A stretch of 48,083 nucleotides of DNA, from positions 882,645-930,727 of the forward strand of contig BFEA01000520.1 in assembly GCA_003427395.1 (NCBI GenBank). Reading direction: 5' to 3'. This DNA is from Chara braunii. Lineage: Eukaryota; Streptophyta; Charophyceae; Charales; Characeae. A model generated the notes under the pieces. It saw only the letters and a list, made by a program, of their open reading frames with translations, was not told the DNA's origin and searched no databases. Within the stretch, counting starts at the first letter, position 1. Each line of letters opens with the position of its first letter. The translations under genes were made by a program, and so were the position numbers. Below, in pieces: positions 1 to 10,700 of this stretch.

Positions 1-3000
1 CTAGCGGCGGTGGTCGGGGACCCCTGCCCCCGGGACTCCTGGGGTAAAACCTCCACCTCGGCTTCAGGCCCGGGGGTCCCCGCGTGACATCCCTGCTCTG
101 AGTTATGTGGATACTTTATGCTAAAATCAAAATGTCACTATTCTATCATGGCCGGTTGTTATTTAGTGTTATTATTGTTGCTGCTACTATTCATCATTAT
201 TTTATTACTATTTTATTACTTTATTTATTATTATTATTACCATTATTATTGACTTATTACTATTACTAATGCTTGGGGGCCAGCACAGGACAAATAAAAA
301 AGTCAGGAGTGCGAGAGATGCGGGGTGTTGAGAAGGGAAAGCCATACGGAACCTACCTCCTCCACCCTTGTCTCTGCTCCCATGCTTAAACCTCGTGCGC
401 ACCAATCTTTCAAAAGCAAATGTGAAATTGATGCTCTCAGTTGCATGTTGAAATTAAACCTTGAACACCGAAGGACTCCAACCCGGTGTTTGGTTAGTTA
501 GGTCTATCTAAATGACAGGGTGATTGGGGGAGTTCTGCCGGAGTTCAGGCGGAACTCTGGAAGCAAGGAAACATGAGGTACGAGCGCGCTTTAACCTAAA
601 CCCTAACCCTATAACCTCAGGGGACTACCTATGACAATATTAATCGAGAGAGTACTTTGAATCAGGGGTTCTTCATGGCTAAACCCGAAGACAGAAAGGA
701 AAACAATAATGTTTGAGTAAGGGAAGAAAGGCATGATCTGACTGGGTGTGTCTAACTGTTGTTGGTAAACGTAGCGAGAACGAGAAGTGTCGAGTCACTG
801 TCTCGCTACGTGAATGTTTCTTTGGGGGTGTGGTGGCCAGGGGGGTTGACTTCGGACAATATTCCCTCGCTTATAGGCCACCTGGCCATGTGATAAGAGA
901 GGTGGATCACAGTGGACTGCAGAACTTATGCATGATATGATCAGATAATTGAGATGATGGATTGCCTCAATGACTGACCTATGCCTACGTACTCTCAAAA
1001 GTCCAAACTAACCTAGTCGGGGATCAGGCGGACGATTTTAAAGACATGAGGTACAAGTCTCGTATGACCTACCCGCATGATCTTAAAGGCTTCCAGGCGG
1101 TCCAGGGCTCAAAGGGGGGTCAAGGGCAATGATAAAAACAAATGTGATAAGAGTAGCGAGGCTCCGAGAAGCCTGCCTTATCACCATAAACAGTAAGAGC
1201 AAGGTGATAAGAGTAAGCGAGGCTCCGAGAAGCCTGCCTTATCACCACAACGATAAGACTGAGGTGGTAAGAGGAGCGAGGCTCCAAGAAGCCTGTCTTA
1301 CCACTACAGTAACTATGATCATTGTGGTAAGAGGAGCGAGGCTTCGAGAAGCCTGCCTTACCACTACAGTAACTATGATCAATGTGGTAAGAGGAGAGAG
1401 CTCCGAGAAGCCTGCCTTACCACTATAGTAACTATGATCAATGTGGTAAGAGGAGCGAGGCTCCGAGAAACCTGCCTTACCACTACAGTAACTACAACCG
1501 ATGTGGTAAGAGGAGCGAGGCTCCGAGAAGCCTTCCTTTCCACCGTAATAACAAATGTCACTATAATAACGAATATTACTGTAATAACTAAAGGACAGGG
1601 TGATAAGAGGAGCGAGGCTCCGAAAAACCTGCCTTACCACCGCGACGATAAAAATCATTGTGGTAAGAGGAGCGAGGCTCCGAGAAGCCTGCCTTACCAC
1701 CGCGATGATAAAAATCATTGTGGTAAGAGGAGTGATGCTCCGAGAAACTTGCCACTACAGTAACTATGATCAATGTGGTAAGAGGAGCGAGGCTGCAAGA
1801 AGCCTGCATTATCACTGTAAATGGCAAAGGATAAGGGTAACAAGAGGAGCGAGGCTCCGAGAAGTCTGTCGTATTACCATCTGATTTAATCTGATACAAA
1901 ATAGTAGGTAGGAAGAGCAAGGACCTCAAAAGTGGACAATGATAAAAAAAAGAACAATGAGTAGATCCTGATTGGACTACCAATGAAGATTTGTCTTCCA
2001 TATAACTGAATCAATCCATCACTAACGAGCTACCCCTGATTTTGATAAGGGGAGGATAAGTGAGATCTTGCCTTGAGAGACTCGTCACTTTGGAAACTTT
2101 TGATTTGATCTATCGTATGATTCCTCTCTAAATCGGATTAATGGTATTGCTCGTGGTTACTAAGATTTGATGCTCGTAAACAAGTTTTAAAAAGGGATCT
2201 ATGTATGATCACTGGGTCGAAAGAGCTGGGGATGAACCTTGTTCATTACCTAGACTAGCAGGGTGACAGCCTGACAGTTAGGTGAGAAATGTAAGTCAAA
2301 CAAAGGGGTCACCGGTACGCGTTGACGTCTAGGTCATAAGTTAGCCCTCTAAGACCCCGGTGACGGGTGTTAAGCCTTCTATCGGACTGTGTTGCCGCTT
2401 CTTAAGAGAATTACGGAAAACCGTAAGAGATTGTATTTCTGTTATCATTGGATAACAGGTCGGTAGAACTCCGACTCAACTTCCACATGGCTTGATACCC
2501 ACACCTAAGACAAAACCTGAAAAGGAAACAAACAGATTTTCCCCTGTATCTAAACCTGAATTGTCCAAGTCACTCTCGAAGGTCTTTGAAAAGGGTGAAG
2601 GGTTGGGTAAAAGGAGTCACGAGTAGGAAGGAGTGTTGTTTTCAAGGTTTTGGGGGAGTGAGGGACTTGCTATGATTGATTTAAAGGTTGACGCTTGTAG
2701 CGCATTCTGTGTTGCATTTGTATGCGTGTATGTGTTTTTCTTGCACCTGCACAGGTGTTAGGCAGAAAACTGTCTTCTCGAACTTTGAGATCACCTGGGA
2801 TATTCAGTCATGGGGGCACCACAATTGTGAAAGTGAGGTCTACCACTCATTCGCTCCCCAGATTTACATATATACTTATACATATCTATGAACAAGGTTG
2901 CACTGTGGCCTGAACTTAGAAAGGTTTGTCTAGGATTCTGTTGAGATCTTGAGAGTGTGAGAGATAACAAAAAGGGCTTGGACTTTGGCATTTTCTCATA

Positions 3001-3408
3001 TGGTCAACGAAGTTATCATATCTAGCTAAGCGTGGAAGACTGTCCGAAAAAGTTGACCTGATTGGATAGTCGGTCCGAGGAGTTAGCACCTCGGGGCACG
3101 ATATACGGGTCAGTCTTGAGGCGTTCTACCGCGCGTATACCTATGCTACTGCGATCGAGAAAAACATCATCCGTTGACCTACCTCTGCGATTGCATGTAA
3201 AAACCTTCGCACGTGGGTCGGTAGCTCAGCAGGGATACGACCACCTAAGGGATGGTGACAGCTCCTGCAGGTGGAGATGAGTTGTACCTCGAGGGATCTC
3301 TAACCTGTCGTAGAGATTCGCGAGAGGTATAGCACTCGCGCACGATCGAAGTGGTGTTTCGCTAAGGTGACAAAAGACTCCTGCGTGATACGACCGTGAG
3401 GTCCGACA
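1..3408 (+). mobile_element. LTR of divergent subfamily (R orientation), 5' part outside window
   Basis: This stretch matches, in inverted orientation, 46,279-48,083 at the right end, and more weakly matches the R LTR at 36,800-40,291 in the same order. Landmarks shared with the R LTR are a 'GAGTTCTGCCGG' block near 536 (36,827), a 'GATAACAGGTCGGT' block near 2,452 (38,815) and the 'GGTGACAGCTCC' block near 3,250 (40,080). The right edge is set at the CA of 'GTCCGACA' (3,408), where the L0, L1 and R LTRs also end in CA. No protein-coding region is supported; the small open frames lack any recognisable motif. An ATT-rich microsatellite lies at about 164-260. The identity as an LTR is inferred from position and family resemblance. 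Confidence 0.6.
1144..1878. repeat. Hairpin minisatellite, about 12 units of about 60 bp
   Basis: Units start near 1,144, 1,204, 1,264, 1,324, 1,384, 1,443, 1,503, 1,600, 1,660, 1,720, 1,775 and 1,827. Each unit begins GTGGTAAG or GTGATAAG and ends, about 25 bases later, in the exact complement CTTACCAC or CTTATCAC. An inner AGGCT...AGCCT pair lies between. The linker between hairpins (AGTAACTATGATCAAT) is also repeated. The outer stem changes in a compensated way (GG/CC versus GA/TC). The same array in reverse complement closes the window at 47,862-48,083. The open frames across this array on both strands are by-products of the repeat period being a multiple of three. Confidence 0.9.
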
Positions 3409-4862
3409 CAAGAATTACTTTGCGTCTGGGTGTGGGACTGCCACGCTTGACAGCGCACCTGCGAGAACGAAGCGAGTGTGCAGATAGGGCAAGGCGATCA
3501 AGGATTGGGTTTGGATGTACCGCACGTAACTAGAAGAAGGGGCGATAAGTGTGGAGCAGGTGAGGTGAAAAGGGAGGAAGGGGGGTGGAAAGAAAGGAAG
3601 TAGGAAGGAAGAAGGCGAGAGCACGACCGAAAGGAGGACAAAATAGGGAGTGCGAAGAAAAAAAGGATTTTCTCAGCTTTCATAATTACACCTCGTTGAG
3701 CTCGAAGCATAGCTTGATCTGTGAAGGAACCCGATATAAGATGAGTTTCTTGTTTTCCCTACTCTTACTTCTATCTTATTTTCTTTCTCTCGTTTTCCTT
3801 TCGATCATCCTCCTTCCTCCCTTCTCATATAGAGGTGACATAGGATGGAGGAAGCGGAAGTTGATTAAATTCTTTCTGTGTTTGGCATGGCTTTTGCGCA
3901 CCACCTTGCGTATATAAGCCTCAAACAAGGCACGATCGCGAGAGATGGATCCAAGGGTCTGATTGGCATGGAAAGGGGGAGGGCATAAAGAAGAAAAAAA
4001 AGAAGAAGAAAAAAAAAAAAAAAAAAAAAAAAAGATATAATGTTATTACTACTACTTAATCACGATCACCTCCCCCAGTTGCAAGAGTATCTACCTCGGA
4101 TTGCGGGAGGATCCGTTAGGATGCAGTGATAAAATGTCGGAAGTAACGAAGGAGCAGGTAGAGGATGAGGAAGGTTAAGGCGGGTCTAGAAGGAGATATC
4201 GGAGAAGCATGAAGGAGAGGAAAGGCTACGCGAAGGAAAAAGGAAAGGAAATGCATGGCGAGCACATAAACGCGTATAAAGGTTGGCAACGATGGTGGTT
4301 GGTCACGAATCAATCTTTTGTATGGCCGAATAGATGGTCTGGATGCGTTCATTTCACAACTCTTGTTACTATTGTGCTATTGTTATTATTAATATTACTA
4401 ATACTACATTCTTTTTCGATTTTTATCCTTGCTACGAGAGAGTGGAACCGTGGGATGCATGATGCATCCGCCGATGGCATCGAGAGGTTGAATCGTCATC
4501 CGCCTGACTGTTGATTGCGCACTTGTACGATTGTACCTGTCTTGCCCCATGCTGTAATATGATGTACATAGTGATGAGTCACATCCGATCACGCGTGTGA
4601 CATCATTATACTTTAATTGGCGATGGAGATCACCACTTGTGTGTGTACGATTATGCTTGGTCGTCCGTGGATCATTACCGCTGCATCCCGGCGACGGGAG
4701 GTCCGAACATAATGCACTTTATGAACTTTATTGGACTGGAAAGGTCTGCATTTTTTTTTTTTTTTTTTTTTTTTGTTATTATTTATTGTTGATGTCACTA
4801 TAGATTGTTGTTGATCATTTTTAATGTTTACTGTTATTGTATTATTATCACTGTTATTTATA

Positions 4863-4896
<34 letters not shown>

Positions 4897-5365
4897 ACTA
4901 CAGATTGTTGTTGATCATTTATAATGTTTACTGTTATTGTATTATTATCACTGTTATTAATATTAATATTTATTATTATTATCATTATTATCATCCATCA
5001 CTATCCTTAAGTGAATAGCGGGTCTCGCATCATACTCCCGTGAGACCCGGCTCTCACTGTTGGGAAAAACGTCGGGACTAGCGGCGGGGGGGCCAATAAA
5101 AGGCATTGGGACTTGCGGGGGCGGGCTCGGGTTGGATGGACCGGTAGAAGTTTTGGGACGGGTCTAGGAAATATCATCGGAGTGCTCTCGATCCTTGAGA
5201 TTGGCGGGCGAGAGGGTTGGACGACACGGGCCCGAGAGAGATCGTCGAAGTGGTCTGGGGCGGGGGCGGACCCGAACGAAGACTTGTGGCGTTGGTCGAC
5301 GTGCATGCATGTTGTAACGTGCCCCTTCGTCGTGCATGGTTTGCGCCCGTTGCGCGCTTCACCGT
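3409..5365. other. Non-coding spacer between two inverted LTR ends
   Basis: This 1.96-kb interval lies between the U5-type ends of the R LTR (1-3,408) and L0 (5,366 onward), so it occupies the place that gag-pol occupies at 40,292-46,278. It holds an A/AAG tract (about 3,984-4,033), a poly(T) tract (about 4,751-4,774), a roughly 64-bp tandem duplication 100 bp apart (4,795-4,858 and 4,895-4,958) and an (ATT)n run between the copies. No protein motif was found in any frame. It could be flanking genomic DNA separating two independent insertions, or the remains of a non-autonomous internal region. Confidence 0.5.
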
Positions 5366-6101
5366 TGTCGAGCGCATCGGTCCGGCACCGCATGGGGCGA
5401 CTAGGGACCCTCTCGGCCGCGTCACGCAGGAGTTGGACTCAATCCTCGTCGCGAATATACATGGAGCCTCCGCAAGGCACTCCGGTCGAGTGCGCCAGCC
5501 ATACCTCTCGCGAACCCCTACGACAGGATAGGGTCTACGCGAGGCACGACTTACCTCCACCTTACGGAAGCTGTCACCTCCCTTTGGTGGGTGTATCCCC
5601 GTCGAGCGACCAGTCCACATTACGAAAGCTAATCCGCTGCAATCGCAGAGGTGGACCAGCCGAGGGCGTTTCTCGTTCGCTGTAGCATAAGGGGCACGAG
5701 CGGTAATACGCCTCTATCGGACCCGCACGAGATCGACATCTTGGGGGGTTGAGGTCCCAAGCGTGATTCGTCATCGGTCGACTAAGACGCATGCCACACG
5801 CCACACGCACACCACTATAAAGAACATAAAAATAAAAACACACACACACACGTACATATATATGTATACAACGACACTAAACAAACAACGCGACAACACT
5901 CCTAGTCCCTTAGTAGCCATCCCATAACTTTTCGATGCGGAAATCGGATAGGCGTCGTGCGCGAGACTTAGTATAAGACCACGCGGATGCAGGGCTAACT
6001 CATATCGATTCGCAATGCAAGCGTACGCAAGTGATCCCCATGACGACATACTATGTAGTACCCATACTCATGCGGCGCTCGTTAATCTCGAGGGTCGCAT
6101 T

Positions 6102-6150
6102 CGACACTAAAGTGTCGGCTGACACACCCCTTGAGGGTTAATCCCTCAAG
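6102..6150. promoter_or_regulatory. Pair of perfect hairpins in L0
   Basis: Hairpin a (6,102-6,117) is CGACACT-AA-AGTGTCG. Hairpin b (6,130-6,150) is CTTGAGGG-TTAAT-CCCTCAAG. The orthologous pairs in L1 (21,840-21,892) and R (39,519-39,571) have different but still complementary stems. A role in transcript structure or termination is inference only. Confidence 0.7.
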
Positions 6151-6613
6151 TGCGGTTGATAACCACACCCTCCTCTGCACCCTGCGGAGAGTGGGTGGTA
6201 CAAAGGTTCATACCTGTGGTGGCAATCGTCTCTTATTGCCCTGGAGACCAGCTCCATCATCTAGGGCCTGGAAAGAAGTCAAGGGGTTTGGCTTTGACGG
6301 CTGCCACGGACTACAACGTCCAAGTACATAATTATAAAAAGCAAGCATAGGCCGAAGGACCTCCACATCCCCAAAATCACCAGCTTGGGTAACCTTGTTG
6401 GTTGCTCCCAATGGCCTATCACGACTCTGGACACTCACGTACACATACAAGTCACTTAATCCCATAACTCAAGACACTTGGACGGGCGAACGTCGCGCGC
6501 AAGACTTTAATATAAAGATGCGCGGCTGCAGGCTCTTCCTCCATCAACCGGCAATGTTAGTCACACGCGGCAATCGCAGTTTCGGCATCACGATATTGAA
6601 TGGTTGAAGGAAT

Positions 6614-6642
6614 ATATCGTGAGGGGTTGCCCTTCACGATAT
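6614..6642. repeat. Third, long hairpin in the duplicated part of L0
   Basis: ATATCGTGA pairs with TCACGATAT, followed inward by a G-T and three G-C pairs, giving a 13-bp stem with a 3-nt loop. It lies in the duplicate of the segment holding hairpin b, and its stem differs from that of hairpin b while keeping a GGG/CCC inner part. Confidence 0.7.
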
Positions 6643-8473
6643 TGAACGGTTGAAGGACATGTTGTTCAGTCCTCGAAACATTTTTGGCCCCAGGGTTGCG
6701 TGTCTCGACGGGTAAGGCAGATAGGTTCTGCGCAAGGGAAGGTTCTTTCCCTGCAGAGCCTAGGGTCTGGGATGTCCTGGACAAGGACCTCAAACCCCGG
6801 CCCAGAACTAATATCCGACTAAGAATCCTTCAAGAAGTATACAAACAAAATAGAGCCTCCCCCCCTCCCTTTTTTTCGATCTAAACCCCCAATTAAAACC
6901 TTAGTACGTGGGCCTTTACGCCACGCGGACATTCGGCATATGTACACACACACATATATATATATATATACATGAGGTAAGTATGTGACGATCACTTCTC
7001 ACGATCAAAGTGAAACTCCTCACAGCCATATGTATATGTGTGATCGCAGACAGTGAAATCCAAAATCCGGACCAAAGAACATACCTGCAATCATATCAAA
7101 GAGTCAAACAAGAGTCCACGCACTACACGGAGTCAACCCCACCCGCTCTCTATACTCATACCCCTCGCTTCAACCATGCAAGCCCTAGCCTCCTGTCCAA
7201 CGAACCATAATTAAATACCCAGTACCTTTGTTAAATGACCATTCAATAAAAGTTCGGGTGAAACCTTAACAAAATAATAAAATTGCCAGGGTTAAAGCCT
7301 TTTAGGTTGAGTATTGAGGGTGAGTTGGAGTTGAGTCGTAAACCGACGAATCGACAACCGACCTCTTATCAATGTTAACAGAGGACGATCATTATAGGAT
7401 CAAGTTGAATCTAGTCCAGATCTTGAATGAATCGATCAAGAGGCCCTGTAACACATGACAGGCCAATCCCCCAAGCTAAGACTATGAGTCTGAATCAAGC
7501 ATAACGTCCATATCTCAACTCCACCAAGGGTCATACTACCTAACTGATCCAGAGTTTATCCTTAAACCAACGCCTAGAGGAAAGGTAGGTCTTTTAGCAT
7601 ACTCTACTCTATACACAGTAGATTTTTCAAAATCGCCACTTGGCAACTATAATCGAACTCCTGTAAACTAAGAAAATTTTGGTTGCGCCTCCCGTAGAAA
7701 AAGTGTCATCGTTGAATTTATACGAACTCAAAAATCAAACTTTTAGTTCTAGAAAAGTGAAAATTTGTCTAACTCCCTGAATGAGTAAAAATTTGGGCAG
7801 CACTTCCTTTAGTAAGGGAGACTTTCCACATCTATACTAAGTCAAATATTAACTCAAACATAAAATCGGAATTCAGCTGAGACAAATTTTAACTAACTTC
7901 TTAGATTTGTAGAAATTTCGGCAGCGCTTCCTGTAGAGAAAGTGTTATTCCAAGATTTATACAAAGCTAATTTCCAACTCTGAAATGACGTTGACTTTTC
8001 AAGGTATAATTTTGTCTAACTCCTTGAATTAGCAAAAAATTGGGCAACACTCCCTTTAGAAAATGAGGTTTTTCGTATTTTTACTAAGCCTGAAAAAAAC
8101 AACATTTAACCAACTCCTTGGTTTTGTAGAAATTTCGGCAGCGCTTCCCGTAGAGAAAGTGGCTTACCAAGATTTATACAAGCCCAAGTATAATAAAAGA
8201 TCCCAGAAAATACATAAATTTATCTAGGTAAAATGAACTTAGCTAAGAAAATGCAGGAATTGAAACTAACTCCTATGGCTCCAGCACATGACGAGCAACT
8301 AAAGCAACTGCCTATCTAACTGAAACTCAGCCTAAGTAGAGGCCTCACTCAGTCACATGTAGGCCAAACCACAAAGGTAAGTACTCTCACCATCCCAAGT
8401 AAACTTAGCAGACGTTGTTCAAAGTCTTTCAATGATTTATCCCCTTATACCCAGCTTACACAGGGCATAAAGC

Positions 8474-9133
8474 TAGACCACCCAAACTTATGGAACACGT
8501 CTAACTCAGCCATAGAGTATACACAAACACAGGACACAACAATTTTTCTCTTCTTTGGGCATGTGACTAGGCCACACTAGCCGACCTTAACTGCTTAAAT
8601 ATCCAAATTTTATATATTTGTCTGCACTTAGTCTTTTGAGCTAGCATATAACTGAGCCGCTCATCTTCAGTTCAAGACTCAGTCTGCCCCTAAGTACCAT
8701 AAGTTTATTTTTGATTAGTACTCTCTTCAATTGGTGATAAGCTACAGTCAGACCACCCAAACTTATGGAACCCTGTTTGACTAGCTTTTTCATAGATAAT
8801 ATAATAATAAGGTATACCTACATTATAACCTTCTGGTTCCAGCATGTGCGAGGCGTTGGACCAAGACCACCCAAACTTATGGAACATGTCTTGGTTCTCA
8901 ACCTAGTTCAATTCTCTCAAAGCCAAAGCAGAAAGAGGTCATGCCACCCAAACTTATGAAACATGTTCAGACCTCCTCGTTCAGGAACTAAAAAAACTGA
9001 CAAAAACCCAAAGTAAACAAGGCGACCAAGCCACCAAACTTATGGAACATGCTTGGTCCTTGAAAAATCAATCACATTCAGCCCTCACAAGTTAGAGCAA
9101 CCAGACCGCCCAAACTTATGGAACATGTCTGGT
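8474..9133. repeat. Constant-loop, variable-stem hairpin array (L0 copy)
   Basis: Six hairpins share a loop close to CACCCAAACTTATGGAACAT but have different stems. They are 8,474-8,503 TAGAC/GTCTA; 8,746-8,782 AGTCAGAC/GTTTGACT (one G-T pair); 8,860-8,895 ACCAAGAC/GTCTTGGT; 8,935-8,975 GAGGTC/GACCTC; 9,024-9,058 GACCAAGC/GCTTGGTC; and 9,100-9,133 ACCAGAC/GTCTGGT. Spacing is irregular (about 40-270 bp). A seventh unit near 9,165 keeps the loop but its stem has decayed. Equivalent arrays lie at 24,199-24,990, 29,580-30,225 and, inverted, 37,130-37,930. Confidence 0.9.
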
Positions 9134-9892
9134 CCTCCAGGCAATCCAAAAATAAACATAGCAATGAGCCATCTCAAACTTATGGAACTAACCCAGCCTT
9201 TGGTTGACCCGGTCAACTTCATGCAATACAGCCTTTCTCCCACCCTTCCCCCAGATGCAACCCCGCAATCTGCTTTGAGTCAATCAATGAAACTGATACT
9301 GACATTGTACATGCATTCCTTTACTTAGTCTGGTTATGTCCTGAAAGTCAAACTGAAAGTCAAAGTAAGGAAGCATACAGTATATTCAGTCAAAGTGTAA
9401 AAAAGGATATAGGTATGGGTTATAACTGGGTTTATAGATGGAAAGCAATCGTTACCTCTCAGTTCCCTACCTTCAGAACTCCACCTGAGTTCCGGCAGAG
9501 CTCCCACATTCAGTGGGCTAACTCCCCACAGAGTCTTGCTGCGGTCCTATGGGTTGCAATCCCGCCTGCCACCTTCCTCTCAGAACTGGATTACACTTAG
9601 AGTAAGAAAGGCAGAAGATAAGGGGTTTCAAACGCTCGAGATACAAGAGGGGGACAACTCAACTCTCAGGAGAGGGCCTTGATACCTTCACTCGCCTGAG
9701 GGTCCCGCAATGATGGCCAAATAGCAATAGCTTGGTCAAACTGAAGCCATACTGCCGAAGTCAACCCCTCTGACGACCTTTTAACTGGCGGCAATAACCT
9801 TCCCCTTATCAAGCCTAATCTCTCCTCCAAATCTCAACACCTCTCCTTAGCCCAATCGCCACTTTATATCAGGCTGTAGTAGTTGGCAATGG

Positions 9893-10700
9893 TCGGCGGC
9901 AGGGTGCAGCAGCATGCAACAACCAACAGTAGGCAGCACCTCGTGCACAGTCAAGAGAAGCAGCAACAGTTAGCGCACAGTGCGCAGCAGCAGTTCGGGC
10001 TCAGTTAACAGACGCAGCAGCAATACGCGGCGGCCAACAGCAGTACGCCGTAGTATGTACTGGCCAGCAGCAGCAGTAGCACGCATCTGCTAGCAACAGT
10101 AATCTTCTGCAAACAGCAACGATGTTGTCTGCCACCCTTCACAAAAGTGCGTACCCGTCGTGCAACTCAACAATCTGTAACAGCTCGCCGATACACGTGC
10201 CTAACAGCCGTGCGCAGCCGCACAGCGAAAGCAAAACAGGATACGACAGTAAGTCAACCGTGCACAGTCAATCACCAAGGTGCTACAGTCGCAGCCTATT
10301 TCACAACCCCTTTTGCTCTTGTTCGGATTATGGGCCGAAAACACAACGGACACCCAACACTAACTACTTGCGCCGCAAACCGTGCATGTTTTCATAGCAC
10401 CGTAATAGTGTTCAGACGCCAAGGGTGCTACGCTACAACGCGCACAGTATGAGCTTAGCACCAGCTCAGTGCCTCGTAGCAAGCCCACAAACCTGCGCAC
10501 CGCAATCGGCACAGCGAATCATCAACGTGTCCACACAACAATACGCAGTACCTCCTTGCAAGGAGGCACAACGTCGAACTTAGCAGAAGACGTTACTGAA
10601 ATAGCACAGTAGATCGTTCAACAATGGCGCAGCAAAAAGTTAACGTAGTAGTCAATTTGTTCAGAAACCAACAGCGCGTCAGTCACAGCATTACCGGCTT
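9893..10700. repeat. CAG/ACAGT-rich low-complexity tract
   Basis: The sequence is dominated by irregular CAG, GCA and ACAGT words without a fixed period. Open frames of about 90-100 residues overlap here on the plus strand (10,122-10,452), but two frames are open at once and neither contains a motif. I read this as compositional. It may be part of the U3 side of L0, because similar position-specific low-complexity DNA occurs beyond the hairpin array of L2. Confidence 0.5.

Larger units (their letters stand above)
5366..9900 (-). mobile_element. Old LTR copy L0 (minus sense); U3 side extends beyond 9,900 by an unknown amount
   Basis: The 3' (U5) end is at 5,366, where the minus strand reads GCGCTCGACA, the same terminus as the R LTR at 40,291. 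From there L0 follows L1 and R in order: the block with GTGACAGCTTCC near 5,567, paired hairpins at 6,102-6,150, a TA/CA-rich tract near 6,940-6,980, the alternating 'GGCAGCGCTTCCCGTAG' modules (7,670-8,190) and the constant-loop hairpin array (8,474-9,133). It differs from L1 by a partial tandem duplication (about 5,925-6,150 versus 6,460-6,650) and lacks the MITE found in L1. Homology is lost somewhere between 9,900 and 12,500, so the U3 end is not fixed. Confidence 0.65.

Noticed and set aside
1242-1718. 158-codon and other frames over the minisatellite
   Set aside because: The repeat period of 60 keeps any stop-free frame open in all units; the encoded repeats (EPRSSYH...) are translations of a hairpin satellite.
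3222-3233. Perfect RNA polymerase III A-box (TAGCTCAGCAGG), as in a tRNA or SINE
   Set aside because: No B-box follows on the same strand at a suitable distance, no cloverleaf forms, and the homologous site in R (near 40,049) no longer fits the consensus.
5113-5685. 190-codon plus-strand frame crossing the L0 end, with overlapping frames on both strands
   Set aside because: It spans the LTR/spacer boundary, the corresponding LTR part in L1 and R is not open in the same frame, and several frames overlap.
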